Of a DNA stretch of 64,000 bases, positions 25,166-33,953 are shown piece after piece (positions within the stretch are counted from its first letter, which is position 1; every line of letters starts with the position of its first letter). The notes beneath the pieces are model-generated. The model had not been told where the DNA came from. It was given only the letters and a program-made list of their open reading frames with translations, and ran no database searches. This stretch comes from Thermoplasmata archaeon (lineage in GTDB: Archaea > Thermoplasmatota > Thermoplasmata > Lutacidiplasmatales > UBA184), in contig JAKIWI010000002.1 in assembly GCA_022750115.1 (NCBI GenBank), positions 4,268 through 68,267 of the forward strand. The letters are read 5' to 3'. The translations under genes and the position numbers were made by a program.

Positions 25166-26758
25166 CTAGTCGCGCATCGGGATCGTCGGCATCGGCAGCC
25201 GGTCCGGGTACCGCATCGGATCTTCGAGCCGGTGCGGCGGGTGCGTCGGCTCGCTCCAGAGGCCGTTCATCCGGCTGAGCGTCTCGAGGAACCCGATGAA
25301 ACCGCGGAACGTCGCGCGGTAGGCCGTGGTGTGGCGGCCCTCCCAGTCGAAGAAGTCACGGAGCAACGACTTCGATTGCCGGAGGCCGTGCGTGAGCGCG
25401 CGGCGGAACAGCTCCTGCTGCACGTCGCTCATCCGGTCACGGCGGAACCAGTCCTTGTTCTTCAGGTGCCCGAGCGGCACGAAGAACATCGGCACGAGGA
25501 TCGCCTTGAAGTCCCACAGATTGTCGATGAGCTCGATCGTCCGCAGGACGTCGTCCTCCGTCTCTTGCGGGAGGCCGACGATGAACGTGCAGGCGGGGTA
25601 GACCTTGTTGTCGTTCATCAGGCCCGCCGCCTGGACGACGAGCTCCGGCCACTGCGACGCCTTGAACGGGGCGACCTTGCCGGGCATCGCCGCGGTGATC
25701 ATCCGAGGGCTGCCGGTCTCCACGCCGACCTCGACGCCCCACCAGTCCTGCTTCTCGTCGAGCAGGATCTCGCCGCATTGGCTCAGGAGTTTCGGCTTGG
25801 TCATCAGCGAGGCGATCGCGACGTGGCTCCAGCCGACCTGGTCGTAGTGCTTCTTCGCGAGCTTGAGGAGCGGGAGGAGCTTGTCCTCGCGGGGCATCAC
25901 GTTCGGGCTGCCGTAGAAGTAGACATCATCGGAGTGAAGGAGGCCTTTCTTGATGCCGATCTTAGCGTTGACCTTGAGCTCCGCTTCGATCTTCTCGAGC
26001 GGGTACCACCGGGTGGGCCGGGTCGTGACGGAGCAGAACGAACAACCCCGGCAGCAGCCGCGGCCGATCTCGACGAGCCCGTTGACGCTCGGGTAGCGGA
26101 TGGTCGAGATCTGCTCGACCTTCGGGGCCTCCTTTGCGGACAGGACGACGTGGGGCGGGAGGAACTCGTCCGCCAGCGCTTTGCGGACCAGCTCAGGGAC
26201 GTAGACGTCCGCCTCGCCCTCCACGACCGAGTCGATGCCGCCGATCGAGGCGACGAACTCGCCGATCCACGGCAGTTTCATCTGGGTCGCGGGGGACAGC
26301 TGCCAGGCGCACGGACCGCCGGCGATGAGCCGCATCCCCTGCTTGCGGGCCTCGAGGACGGCGGGCTGGCTGAGCATCCGCTTGAAGTTCACGCAGTTGA
26401 GCGGCTCCTTCCCCATGACGCCGCCGAACGTCGAGCTCGGCGGGTTGAGTCCGAAGTAGTCGTGCCCCGAGACGAGGAGGACTTTCGCTTTCCCCGGCAT
26501 GTAGCGGTCCAGGTAGCTGGGATGGACGATCCGAGCATCGAACCCGGCGTCCATGAGGGACGCCTCGACCTTGCGCATCCCATACGGGGCCTGCTTGGGG
26601 TACCCGTTCGCGTCGACCTCCATCGTGGGGTAGAACAGGCGCTGGTAGACCGCCTCCGGGAAGATGTAGGCGGGAGTCGTGGTGCCGAACCCGAGGAACT
26701 CCTTCCCGTGATGATTGCTCATCAGGGTCCAGTCGCACGTCAGCACGACCTCGGGCAT
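25166..26758 (-). CDS. radical SAM protein with N-terminal B12-binding-like domain
   Basis: About 530 residues. The first ~200 form a Rossmann-like domain resembling the cobalamin-binding part of B12-dependent radical SAM proteins, without an obvious DxHxxG motif. The radical SAM cluster ligands are Cys235, Cys239 and Cys242 (CCRGCSFC), followed by a TIM-barrel core (GVEVGVETGSPRM, FIVGLPQETEDD) and a C-terminal helical part. It resembles uncharacterised archaeal radical SAM families known from Thermoplasma. Start ATG 26758 is chosen because ggtgg lies upstream, the same context as the next gene. The substrate is unknown. Confidence 0.88.
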   Translation of the reverse strand: MPEVVLTCDWTLMSNHHGKEFLGFGTTTPAYIFPEAVYQRLFYPTMEVDANGYPKQAPYGMRKVEASLMDAGFDARIVHPSYLDRYMPGKAKVLLVSGHDYFGLNPPSSTFGGVMGKEPLNCVNFKRMLSQPAVLEARKQGMRLIAGGPCAWQLSPATQMKLPWIGEFVASIGGIDSVVEGEADVYVPELVRKALADEFLPPHVVLSAKEAPKVEQISTIRYPSVNGLVEIGRGCCRGCSFCSVTTRPTRWYPLEKIEAELKVNAKIGIKKGLLHSDDVYFYGSPNVMPREDKLLPLLKLAKKHYDQVGWSHVAIASLMTKPKLLSQCGEILLDEKQDWWGVEVGVETGSPRMITAAMPGKVAPFKASQWPELVVQAAGLMNDNKVYPACTFIVGLPQETEDDVLRTIELIDNLWDFKAILVPMFFVPLGHLKNKDWFRRDRMSDVQQELFRRALTHGLRQSKSLLRDFFDWEGRHTTAYRATFRGFIGFLETLSRMNGLWSEPTHPPHRLEDPMRYPDRLPMPTIPMRD

Positions 26759-26956
26759 CGATTCCACCCCCACACCACGCGGCGCGGCTCAGGACGCGCG
26801 ACGGTGCCCCGGTTCTTAGTAGTTGCGTTTCGCGCGGCGCCGTCGACGAAGGCCTCCCGAGGATCGGTGCTTTCCCCCGTGTCCCGGGCCCCTAGGTTCG
26901 ACCTCGGGGGGCCCGTCGGCGGCCCACCGAGGTTGCCGCAAGTCTCGCGCCGACGG

Positions 26957-28981
26957 TTACCGCAGGAGCCAGGTGTCGTCCAACTGGTTCCTCCCCGCGT
27001 CCGTCCCTCCGAACAGGACGATGGCGCCGAGGCCGGGATCGTAAACCATCCCTCCACCGCTCCTCGCCGCGGGCGAGGGAACAAAGTGGCGCTGCTTCCA
27101 ACTCGAGCCGTTCCAGGCCCACGTGTCGCGGAGCGGGGTGCCGGGCGAACTCGCACCTCCAAACAGATAGCAGACGGAGCGGTTCGGGTCACACGCGATC
27201 CGAGCGGCGGCCCGCGCGGGCGGCGTCGCGCCACTCGGCGCGGCCGAGGTCCAGTTGCCCCCATGGAACGTCCACGTGTCGTTCAGGTACACCCCGTTTC
27301 CGGCGTCGCCGCCGAAGAGGAGCACGACATTTCCCACCGCGTCGTAGCTCATCGCGCTCAGGCTGCGGGCGGACGGAGACGAGCCCGACGGCGACAACTG
27401 GGTCCATGCGCCTTTGGAGAACGCCCAGGTGTCCGCGAAATGATTTGGGTAACTGTAGCCCCCGAACAGGACGACGTAGCCGTCCGCCGCGTCGTAGGTC
27501 ATCATTCCCCCGTAGCGAGCGCCCGGGGATGTGGCCGGGGCGACCGCGGTCCAAACTCCGCCGCGGTACGTCCACGTGTCCCCCGAAGGCCCGACCGAGG
27601 TGAGCCCCCCGAACAGGACGACCTCCTGGTCCTTGGCGTCGTACGCCATCATGGTGGCTCCGCGGGGCGACGGCGCCGCGCTCGTCGGGATCTCCTGCCA
27701 TCCGGCCGAGCCGTACGCCCAGGTCGAATTCGAGATCTCGCCGGCCGAGCGGTACCCGCCGAAGAACAGCGCGTACCCGTCCCGCGCATCGTAGGCGGTC
27801 CCCGCCCCCGACCCGCCCGCCGGATCGACGACGCGAGTCCAACCGTGCAAACCCAGCTCCCACGTGTCGCGGAAGTGGCTCGGGTACTGATAGCCGCCGA
27901 ACAGGACGCTCGCGCCGATGGCCGCGTCGTACGTCATCGCATCGCCGTAGCGGGCCGGAGGGGTCTTGGGCGAGGAGACGCGCGTCCAGCTTCCGTGGGC
28001 GAAGGCCCAGGTGTCGCCACTCCCGCCGGAGCCGGGGGTGCCCCCGAATACGACGACCCGCCCTCCCGCCGCATCGAACGCCGCACCGGCGCTCCAGCGC
28101 GCCGTCGGGGAGGGCCCGCCCGGAACGAGGGCCGTCCACGTGCCGTTCGCGAACCGCCAGGTGTCGCCGAGGGCGCCGGTCGCCCCGTCCCCGCCGAACA
28201 TCAGGAGTCCGTGTTGCCCCGGGTCGTTCACCAACACCATCGACGATCGAGCCGAAGGGGCCGATGCGAGCGAAAGCCGCGCCCAATGGCCGGCAGCGAA
28301 GGTCCAGGTGTCGTTGAGGAGGGTCCCGTTCGGTCCCGAGCCGCCGAACAGAACGACCGTTCCCGTCGAGGAGTCGTAGGCGAGGCCCAGCCCGACACGG
28401 GGCGAGGGCGCGGGGCTCGTGACAACCTGGCTCCACATCCCCGAAGCGTACGTCCAGGTGTCGTTGAGACGGGTGCCCGAACTGGCCGCGCCGCCGAAGA
28501 GGACGGTCTGCCCCCGGACGACGTCGAAGGCGAGCCCGTAGGCCGCCCGGGCGGACGGGGCACCGTTCGTCGCCACGGAGCTCCAGTTCGCGCCATCGAA
28601 CAACCAGGTGTCGTTCAGGTAGACCCCGGCCCCCGCATCTCCGCCGAAGGCGAGGATGTGCCCGGTCCCAGACGGGTCGTAGGCGAGGTGCAGGAGGCTC
28701 CGGGGGGTGGGGGACGCGGGGGTAACGTCGGACCAGCGCGCTGGGGGGGGAGCGGCCGGTACCAGGCCCGTCCCAATCACCGCGGAGGGGAGTTTCGAAG
28801 TCATCATCGAGTGTGCCAGCGGGCCGGGTACCGCCATCGTCACGGCCGTGGGTACGACGAGAAGGGCGACCACGACCGCGCTCGAAAACGCGGCGCGGTG
28901 GAGCCAGCGCGCCGATCGCTCGGCCACCGCTCGCGCAAGGGGGCCCCGTGCCGGATTGCGGGTCGTTCCGGATTCGGGCAT
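26957..28981 (-). CDS. exported Kelch-repeat protein with 12 blades
   Basis: A 674-residue exported protein. A hydrophobic segment (~33-52, AAFSSAVVVALLVVPTAVTM) is the signal or anchor. The rest is 12 Kelch repeats, each with an FGG strand and a (N)DTW strand followed by xxW, enough for two six-bladed propellers. Many blades place an NDT sequon at the same spot. No C-terminal membrane helix is seen, unlike its two neighbours. Likely binds carbohydrate or protein at the cell surface (inference). The paralogues begin on the opposite strand at 29516 and 32027. Confidence 0.9.
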   Translation of the reverse strand: MPESGTTRNPARGPLARAVAERSARWLHRAAFSSAVVVALLVVPTAVTMAVPGPLAHSMMTSKLPSAVIGTGLVPAAPPPARWSDVTPASPTPRSLLHLAYDPSGTGHILAFGGDAGAGVYLNDTWLFDGANWSSVATNGAPSARAAYGLAFDVVRGQTVLFGGAASSGTRLNDTWTYASGMWSQVVTSPAPSPRVGLGLAYDSSTGTVVLFGGSGPNGTLLNDTWTFAAGHWARLSLASAPSARSSMVLVNDPGQHGLLMFGGDGATGALGDTWRFANGTWTALVPGGPSPTARWSAGAAFDAAGGRVVVFGGTPGSGGSGDTWAFAHGSWTRVSSPKTPPARYGDAMTYDAAIGASVLFGGYQYPSHFRDTWELGLHGWTRVVDPAGGSGAGTAYDARDGYALFFGGYRSAGEISNSTWAYGSAGWQEIPTSAAPSPRGATMMAYDAKDQEVVLFGGLTSVGPSGDTWTYRGGVWTAVAPATSPGARYGGMMTYDAADGYVVLFGGYSYPNHFADTWAFSKGAWTQLSPSGSSPSARSLSAMSYDAVGNVVLLFGGDAGNGVYLNDTWTFHGGNWTSAAPSGATPPARAAARIACDPNRSVCYLFGGASSPGTPLRDTWAWNGSSWKQRHFVPSPAARSGGGMVYDPGLGAIVLFGGTDAGRNQLDDTWLLR

Positions 28982-29019
28982 CGATTCCACCCTCGCGCCC
29001 GCAGGCGGAGGACGCGCAG

Positions 29020-29029
29020 ACGCATGCGT
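29020..29029. promoter_or_regulatory. 10-bp palindrome upstream of the 12-blade Kelch gene
   Basis: acgcatgcgt is a perfect palindrome 39-48 nt before ATG 28981. It shares CGCA/TGCG half-sites with the longer palindrome before the third Kelch gene. A candidate operator only. Confidence 0.3.
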
Positions 29030-29079
29030 TCCCCCTTCAAGGACGTTGAGGATACGGTCTTCCGCCGCGCGAACGTTCG

Positions 29080-29358
29080 TCAGCCCGGGTCGGCTTCATC
29101 GTCGTCGCGCGGGCCCGTGCCATCGACATCGTCCGACGGCTCGTCCGTGTACTCCAGCGCTTCCGGTTCGCGAAACGCCGGGTCCCGCTGGACGAGGTGG
29201 ATTCGGACACATTCGCGATGCGCCGGTTGGCCGTTCCACGCGCTCGTTTCTTCGGGAGCCCCGAGCGGTTCCTTGCAGAGCGTACAAATCTCCGGAGGCG
29301 CAGCGATCCAACTGATGCGCCGGGGCGGGGCGGACGTGGGGGGCATCCATCGCGACAT
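29080..29358 (-). CDS. small zinc-finger-like protein
   Basis: About 92 residues with CTLC and, some 20 residues on, HREC: a CxxC...HxxC treble-clef or zinc-ribbon-like site. The C-terminal ~35 residues are strongly acidic and Pro/Asp-rich (EPSDDVDGTGPRDDD). Start ATG 29358 has ggggtgg upstream; ATG 29346 is an alternative. It lies between two divergent Kelch genes. No function is recognised; a protein- or nucleic-acid-binding adaptor is possible. Confidence 0.55.
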   Translation of the reverse strand: MSRWMPPTSAPPRRISWIAAPPEICTLCKEPLGAPEETSAWNGQPAHRECVRIHLVQRDPAFREPEALEYTDEPSDDVDGTGPRDDDEADPG

Positions 29359-29515
29359 TCGGGCCACCCCGCAAGTAGATTTCGGGCGACCCGAGCCCGC
29401 GAGAGACATGGGTTGGCCCGCCACCGACAGCACCGGCCACCGCGCTCGGCTCCTTTCGAAAAAACGTGGAAAGGCTGAAAGCCCGGAAGCGTTTGCGGGG
29501 CCCTCCGTGGGTTCG

Positions 29516-31945
29516 ATGCGGAGAGAATGGTCTCACCTCGCCCGCGGGAACGTCGTACCGCTCCTCGGCACCGTACTCCTCGTCACCGTACTTCTGGGCG
29601 CGAATGCGTCGGCAATCCCGTCCCGGCCGACGGGGATTCCGGGCGCGGGAACCGCGGTCCGCGCCGCTCTCGGAGTCGCTCCGCCGGGCTGGGTGACGCT
29701 GCCGGTCTCGGGGTCTCTCCCGCCGACGCGAGTGGCTCCGGCCATGGCGTACGACGCTGTCCTGAACGAATCGATCCTGTTCGGCGGCCATCTCGTGGGT
29801 CAGTCGAACGACTACAACGATACCTGGGCGCTCCGGGGGGAGACCTGGACGAACCTGGGCGCGAGCCTCCCGCTGTCGCCCCCGGGACGTTCCGGCGCCA
29901 AGATGGTCTGGGACGCGGCGGACAGCGAGATCGTGTTGTTCGGCGGGTACAACTCGAGCACCGGAGCGTTCTACAACGACACTTGGATCTTCGCTGCCGG
30001 ACACTGGAGCCAGGACGTCGTCGCCATCGCGCCCCCGCCTCGGAACTGGGAGGCGTTCGGCTGGGACAGCCAGGCCAGCTCGGCGGTCATGTACGGAGGA
30101 GCGAACAGCACGTCGGCGCTGAATGATACCTGGCTGTTCGTCGGCGGAACCTGGACCCGCGGGAACCCCGCGACGGTGCCGGGGCCGCTTGCATATGCGG
30201 CGGCGGCCGACGACCCGGCCGATCACGGGTTCGTCATGTTCGGAGGATCGCCCTCGCCCTCGTCCTCGAGCCCGGTCAACACGACCTGGGTGTACTCGTC
30301 TTCCAACTGGCTCCTCGTCCGAGGCCCAGCTCCCGGTGCCCGAACGAGCGGGGACATCGCGTGGGATCCAGCGCGCAGCGCGGACCTCTTGGCGGGCGGG
30401 TACAACGGCAGCACGTCCACCTACGACGGCGACACCTGGGAGCTCAATGCGTCGGGCTGGTCCCAACTCGTCCCGTCGATTGCCTTCCCCGCCCGAGGCG
30501 CATCGGGCGGCGCGTACGACGCCGCCTCGGCCCGCGTGGAATTCTTCGGCGGGGCAACCGCGGGCTCGGACCTGGACACGACCCAGGCGTTCGACGAATT
30601 GCAGGCTCGAATCACCGACAACGCGTCCTCCGGGATGTCGCCGCTGAAGGTGCAGTTCGGATCGATCGAGACGGCCGGCGTTCCGAATTACACCTACAGC
30701 TGGTCGTTCGCGGACGGCTCTTTCTCCTCGGCGGCCGCGCCGTCGCACACCTTCACCACGCAGGGGACGTACGACGTCCGAGTGAACGTGACCGATGCGG
30801 GCGGCATCGTGGCGGGCGCGAACACGACCGTCCGCGCCTCGGCTGCGCTCCTATCGGCGAGCGTTTCGGCGACCCCGGCGACGGGGACGGCTCCACTCCG
30901 CGTGACCCTGCACGACTCCGTCGCCGGCGGCGCCGCGCCCTACAACGTGACCTGGTCGTTCGGAGACGGCTCCACGGGGTACGGCGTGTGGGCGAACCAC
31001 ACCTTCGTCTCTTCCGGAACGTATGTCGTGAACGCCACGGCGCGCGACTCCGCCTCGGGCCTGAAGGTCTCCTCCACCACCGTCACGGTCTCCGCGGCCG
31101 CCGTCCCATTCACCGCCTCGATCTCGTTGAGCCCCGTGTCGGGGTTCGCTCCGCTGAACGTATCCCTGCGGGCCTCGACGAGCGGGGGCGTCGGGGCGGA
31201 CGTCGCCACCTGGGCCTTCGGCGACGGCGCCACTGGGACCGGGCTCGCGGCCACGCACTTGTACAGCGCGGCGGGGAACTACACGGTCGCCTTGACGGTC
31301 CGCGACTCGGCGGGTCACACCGCATATGCGAACCAAACCATCGAGGTCCATGCGAGCACGCCGGTAACCGAGTGCGTCGGGTCGGGCTGCCTCTCGCCCC
31401 TCGACTCGCTGGGCATCATCGTCGGGATCGCGATCCTCGCGGGCGCCGTAATCGTGCTCGCGTGGCGCCGACGCTCGCCCCGAGACGGCCCGCCAACCCC
31501 GCCGTCAGCCCAGCCCGCCGACCACGCTCCCGCGCATTTCGGTCCCGGGGCCGTCCCGGGGCCTGCCGGTCTGCCTGCCTCGCTCGCCGGGGCCGAGATC
31601 GCGAGCGAGCCCTTGGCCGGCAGCGCGGGGAGTCCCGACACCGCGGAGTCCGACGCCGCAGGAGCGACGCTCTCGAACCAGATTCTGGTTCACCTGCTCC
31701 GCCAAGGGCGCAGTGACCCTGGCGCCCCCAACCTCCCTGGGCTGACCCAGGACGGGATCGCGGGGGGCCTGGGACGACCCCAAGCGTCGTTCGTTCGTTC
31801 CCTGCAGCGGCTCGAAAAGTCGGGGTACGTGGTGAGCCGGACCGACCACGTTTCGGGTCGCGCTCGGCGGGTCAAAGTCTACGAGCTGACCCCCCGCGGG
31901 GAATCGGCCGCTCGGCGATTGTTCGGCGAATTCGCGGGCCGCTAA
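29516..31945 (+). CDS. Kelch-PKD-transmembrane-winged helix protein, putative membrane-spanning one-component regulator
   Basis: An 809-residue protein joining surface and DNA-binding modules. In order: signal peptide (~10-35); six Kelch repeats (~75-355); three PKD domains (~361-441, 442-525, 526-612) with the SFxDG/FGDG cores; a single membrane helix (~630-650, GIIVGIAILAGAVIVLAW) followed by RRR; a Pro/Ala-rich linker; and a C-terminal winged helix (~717-809) with LTQDGIAGGLGRPQASFVR as helix-turn-helix and RVKVYELTPRGE as wing. The RRR stop-transfer places the winged helix in the cytoplasm. Ligand and targets are unknown. Start ATG 29516; the frame is open far upstream, but only as a shadow of minus-strand genes. 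Confidence 0.87.
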   Translation: MRREWSHLARGNVVPLLGTVLLVTVLLGANASAIPSRPTGIPGAGTAVRAALGVAPPGWVTLPVSGSLPPTRVAPAMAYDAVLNESILFGGHLVGQSNDYNDTWALRGETWTNLGASLPLSPPGRSGAKMVWDAADSEIVLFGGYNSSTGAFYNDTWIFAAGHWSQDVVAIAPPPRNWEAFGWDSQASSAVMYGGANSTSALNDTWLFVGGTWTRGNPATVPGPLAYAAAADDPADHGFVMFGGSPSPSSSSPVNTTWVYSSSNWLLVRGPAPGARTSGDIAWDPARSADLLAGGYNGSTSTYDGDTWELNASGWSQLVPSIAFPARGASGGAYDAASARVEFFGGATAGSDLDTTQAFDELQARITDNASSGMSPLKVQFGSIETAGVPNYTYSWSFADGSFSSAAAPSHTFTTQGTYDVRVNVTDAGGIVAGANTTVRASAALLSASVSATPATGTAPLRVTLHDSVAGGAAPYNVTWSFGDGSTGYGVWANHTFVSSGTYVVNATARDSASGLKVSSTTVTVSAAAVPFTASISLSPVSGFAPLNVSLRASTSGGVGADVATWAFGDGATGTGLAATHLYSAAGNYTVALTVRDSAGHTAYANQTIEVHASTPVTECVGSGCLSPLDSLGIIVGIAILAGAVIVLAWRRRSPRDGPPTPPSAQPADHAPAHFGPGAVPGPAGLPASLAGAEIASEPLAGSAGSPDTAESDAAGATLSNQILVHLLRQGRSDPGAPNLPGLTQDGIAGGLGRPQASFVRSLQRLEKSGYVVSRTDHVSGRARRVKVYELTPRGESAARRLFGEFAGR

Positions 31946-31964
31946 CCGTCGTATGCGGGCCCCC

Positions 31965-31978
31965 CTCGCATATGCGAG
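31965..31978. promoter_or_regulatory. 14-bp perfect palindrome, candidate operator
   Basis: ctcgcatatgcgag lies between the Kelch-winged helix gene and the next Kelch gene, 18 nt upstream of that gene's TATA-like element. A partial half-site, tatgcgggc, lies just before it. The position is right for a regulator contact site; perfect 14-mers of this kind are not rare by chance in DNA of this composition. Confidence 0.4.
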
Positions 31979-31996
31979 CATGGGTGCGCCAAAGGT

Positions 31997-32006
31997 CCTT
32001 TTATCC
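31997..32006 (+). promoter_or_regulatory. TATA-like element of the third Kelch gene
   Basis: ccttttatcc, 21-30 nt before ATG 32027, the layout of a leaderless archaeal promoter. Confidence 0.6.
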
Positions 32007-32026
32007 TCCCGACAGCCCAAGCTCCG

Positions 32027-33862
32027 ATGTCGCCCGCTCCCTCGGAACTGCGCCCGATTCGAGAGTCGCCGATCCGCCTGACGAACGTCGCGACAATCGC
32101 CGCCGTCGTCGCGGTCGCCCTCCTGCTGCAGGTCTCACCGAACCTCCTCGGGATCCCGGAGGGAGGCCCGGCCGTCGCCGGCGCGGGTGCGGCCCGTGCC
32201 GTTCGAGGCGAGGTGGAGTCCGCGGTGTCGTCGCTCGCTCACGGGGCCGGCCCCGCCGCCGGTCACGCCGTCTCCTGCGCGGCCACCGGGGCGGCCGCGC
32301 GCTGCGGCGCGTCGAACGTCTCGGGCTGGACCAACCTCACGGCCGGTCTCCAAGCCTCGCCGTCCTGTCGCGGTGACGCGGGGATGGTCTACGACCCGGC
32401 GATCCAGAAAGTCGTGCTGTTCGGCGGCTGGGGATACTGCGGCTGGTACCAGGTCGAGCTGCTCAATGACACCTGGACGTTTGGGAACGGGACCTGGACG
32501 AACATCACGACCTCCGTCGGAGTCGCACCCCCGGCCCGCTGGGACGGGGGCATGGCCTGGGACGCCGCGGACCAGGAGATCGTCCTGTTCGGCGGTTGGA
32601 CGCTCAATGGTACGATGCTCAACGACACCTGGACCTACTCGTCGGGGGCCTGGACGCAGGTCCCGACGACCCTCGCGCCCTCGACCCGGCATGGTCCGGG
32701 GTTCGCGTACGACTCCACCGACCACGAGGTCGTCCTCTTCGGCGGAAGCCCGTGGATGGGCTCCGGCACATTCCTGAATGACACCTGGACGTTCCGCGCG
32801 GGCACCTGGAACTCGGTCTCGGGGGCCGGCGGGGTCGCGCCGTCGCCGCGCCGCATGCCGATGATGGCCGACGACCCCGCCGCTGGCGGCGCCGTGCTGT
32901 TCGGGGGCGTCGACCCGGGCTTCGGCGCGTTCTCCGACACCTGGCTGTTCCACAACGGCACCTGGAGCCGCCTCGTGCCGACGGCCTCGCCGCCCGCGCG
33001 GTTCGACTCCTCGCTCTCGTACGACCCGAACATCGGCGGTCTCCTCCTCTTCGGGGGTTGCTTCTCCCAGGGGTGCATCGTCCACGAGAACGACACCTGG
33101 GCGTTCGCGAACGGGACGTGGACGAACGTCTCCGCGCAACTGCCCGCAGGCCCATCGCCGCGGGGCGCGGCGGGGTTCACCTACGACCCGCTCGCCCACG
33201 CGCAGCTGTTGTTCGGCGGCTCGGACGGCGGTCATCACAACGACACCTGGCTTCTCGGCGCGGCGGGATTGGTCCTGTCGAATGGGTCGGGCCATTCGAC
33301 CCCAAACGGCTCCGGCGGGCTCGGGGTCGTCCTGAACCTCACACCGTGGAACGGAACCGCTCCGCTCGCGGTCCAGTTCACGGCCCACGTCGTGCCCGCG
33401 AACATCTCGGTCCGCGCCACCTGGTCATTCGGCGACGGCGGGAACGGCACGGGACTCGCGATGAATCACACCTACACGACGGCGGGATCCTTTCTCGCGG
33501 CCGTCACGGTGACGGAGGCGAACGGCAGTTCGGCCACCGCGTCGGCCACCATCCTGGTGACGCCCGCCGTCTCGGGCGGCGGGGGCGGCTCCTCCGGTGG
33601 CGGTACCTCGAGCGGTGGCGGCAACCGGGCCGGCGCGAACAACTCGAGCGGGAGCTCGGGCAAGGGAAGCGGCACGCTGGCCCCTCCGGCGCCTCCCGCG
33701 GGCGACGGGGCTCGGACGGCGGGAGGGAGCGCGAGCCTCGCGCTCGCCGGTCCGCCGGGTCTCGTGCCGGCGCTCTGGCTCACCGTGATTACCCTCGGGG
33801 TCGCCGTGGGCGCGCTCGGGACGAACACGTTCCTCCAGTGGCGCGACCGGCGGCGGGGCTGA
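32027..33862 (+). CDS. membrane-anchored Kelch-PKD surface protein
   Basis: A 611-residue surface protein. N-terminal membrane segment ~22-44 (VATIAAVVAVALLLQV), six Kelch repeats (~95-415) with NDTW sequons in most blades, one PKD domain (~430-510, TWSFGDGGNGTG), a Gly/Ser linker (~515-545) and a C-terminal helix (~577-602) ending in basic residues. It resembles the upstream gene without the cytoplasmic winged helix. The start is ATG 32027, next to a TATA element. Confidence 0.88.
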   Translation: MSPAPSELRPIRESPIRLTNVATIAAVVAVALLLQVSPNLLGIPEGGPAVAGAGAARAVRGEVESAVSSLAHGAGPAAGHAVSCAATGAAARCGASNVSGWTNLTAGLQASPSCRGDAGMVYDPAIQKVVLFGGWGYCGWYQVELLNDTWTFGNGTWTNITTSVGVAPPARWDGGMAWDAADQEIVLFGGWTLNGTMLNDTWTYSSGAWTQVPTTLAPSTRHGPGFAYDSTDHEVVLFGGSPWMGSGTFLNDTWTFRAGTWNSVSGAGGVAPSPRRMPMMADDPAAGGAVLFGGVDPGFGAFSDTWLFHNGTWSRLVPTASPPARFDSSLSYDPNIGGLLLFGGCFSQGCIVHENDTWAFANGTWTNVSAQLPAGPSPRGAAGFTYDPLAHAQLLFGGSDGGHHNDTWLLGAAGLVLSNGSGHSTPNGSGGLGVVLNLTPWNGTAPLAVQFTAHVVPANISVRATWSFGDGGNGTGLAMNHTYTTAGSFLAAVTVTEANGSSATASATILVTPAVSGGGGGSSGGGTSSGGGNRAGANNSSGSSGKGSGTLAPPAPPAGDGARTAGGSASLALAGPPGLVPALWLTVITLGVAVGALGTNTFLQWRDRRRG

Positions 33863-33953
33863 GCCCGGACGTCGCCCGGGGCGCGGGCGACTCCGCCCGC
33901 GCCCATCGCCCGCGCGCCGACGCCCTTAACGTCGGGCGTCGTGTCTCGGACCC

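Noticed and set aside
25232-29515. Very long open frame upstream of the Kelch-winged helix gene on the plus strand
   Set aside because: It is a shadow of the radical SAM and Kelch genes on the other strand; residues are Arg/Glu/Val-biased with no family similarity, and a signal peptide begins at 29516.
29757-33250. Repeated DNA in the Kelch region as a mobile or tandem nucleotide repeat
   Set aside because: The repetition is at protein level (Kelch blades), with diverged codons and no direct-repeat ends.
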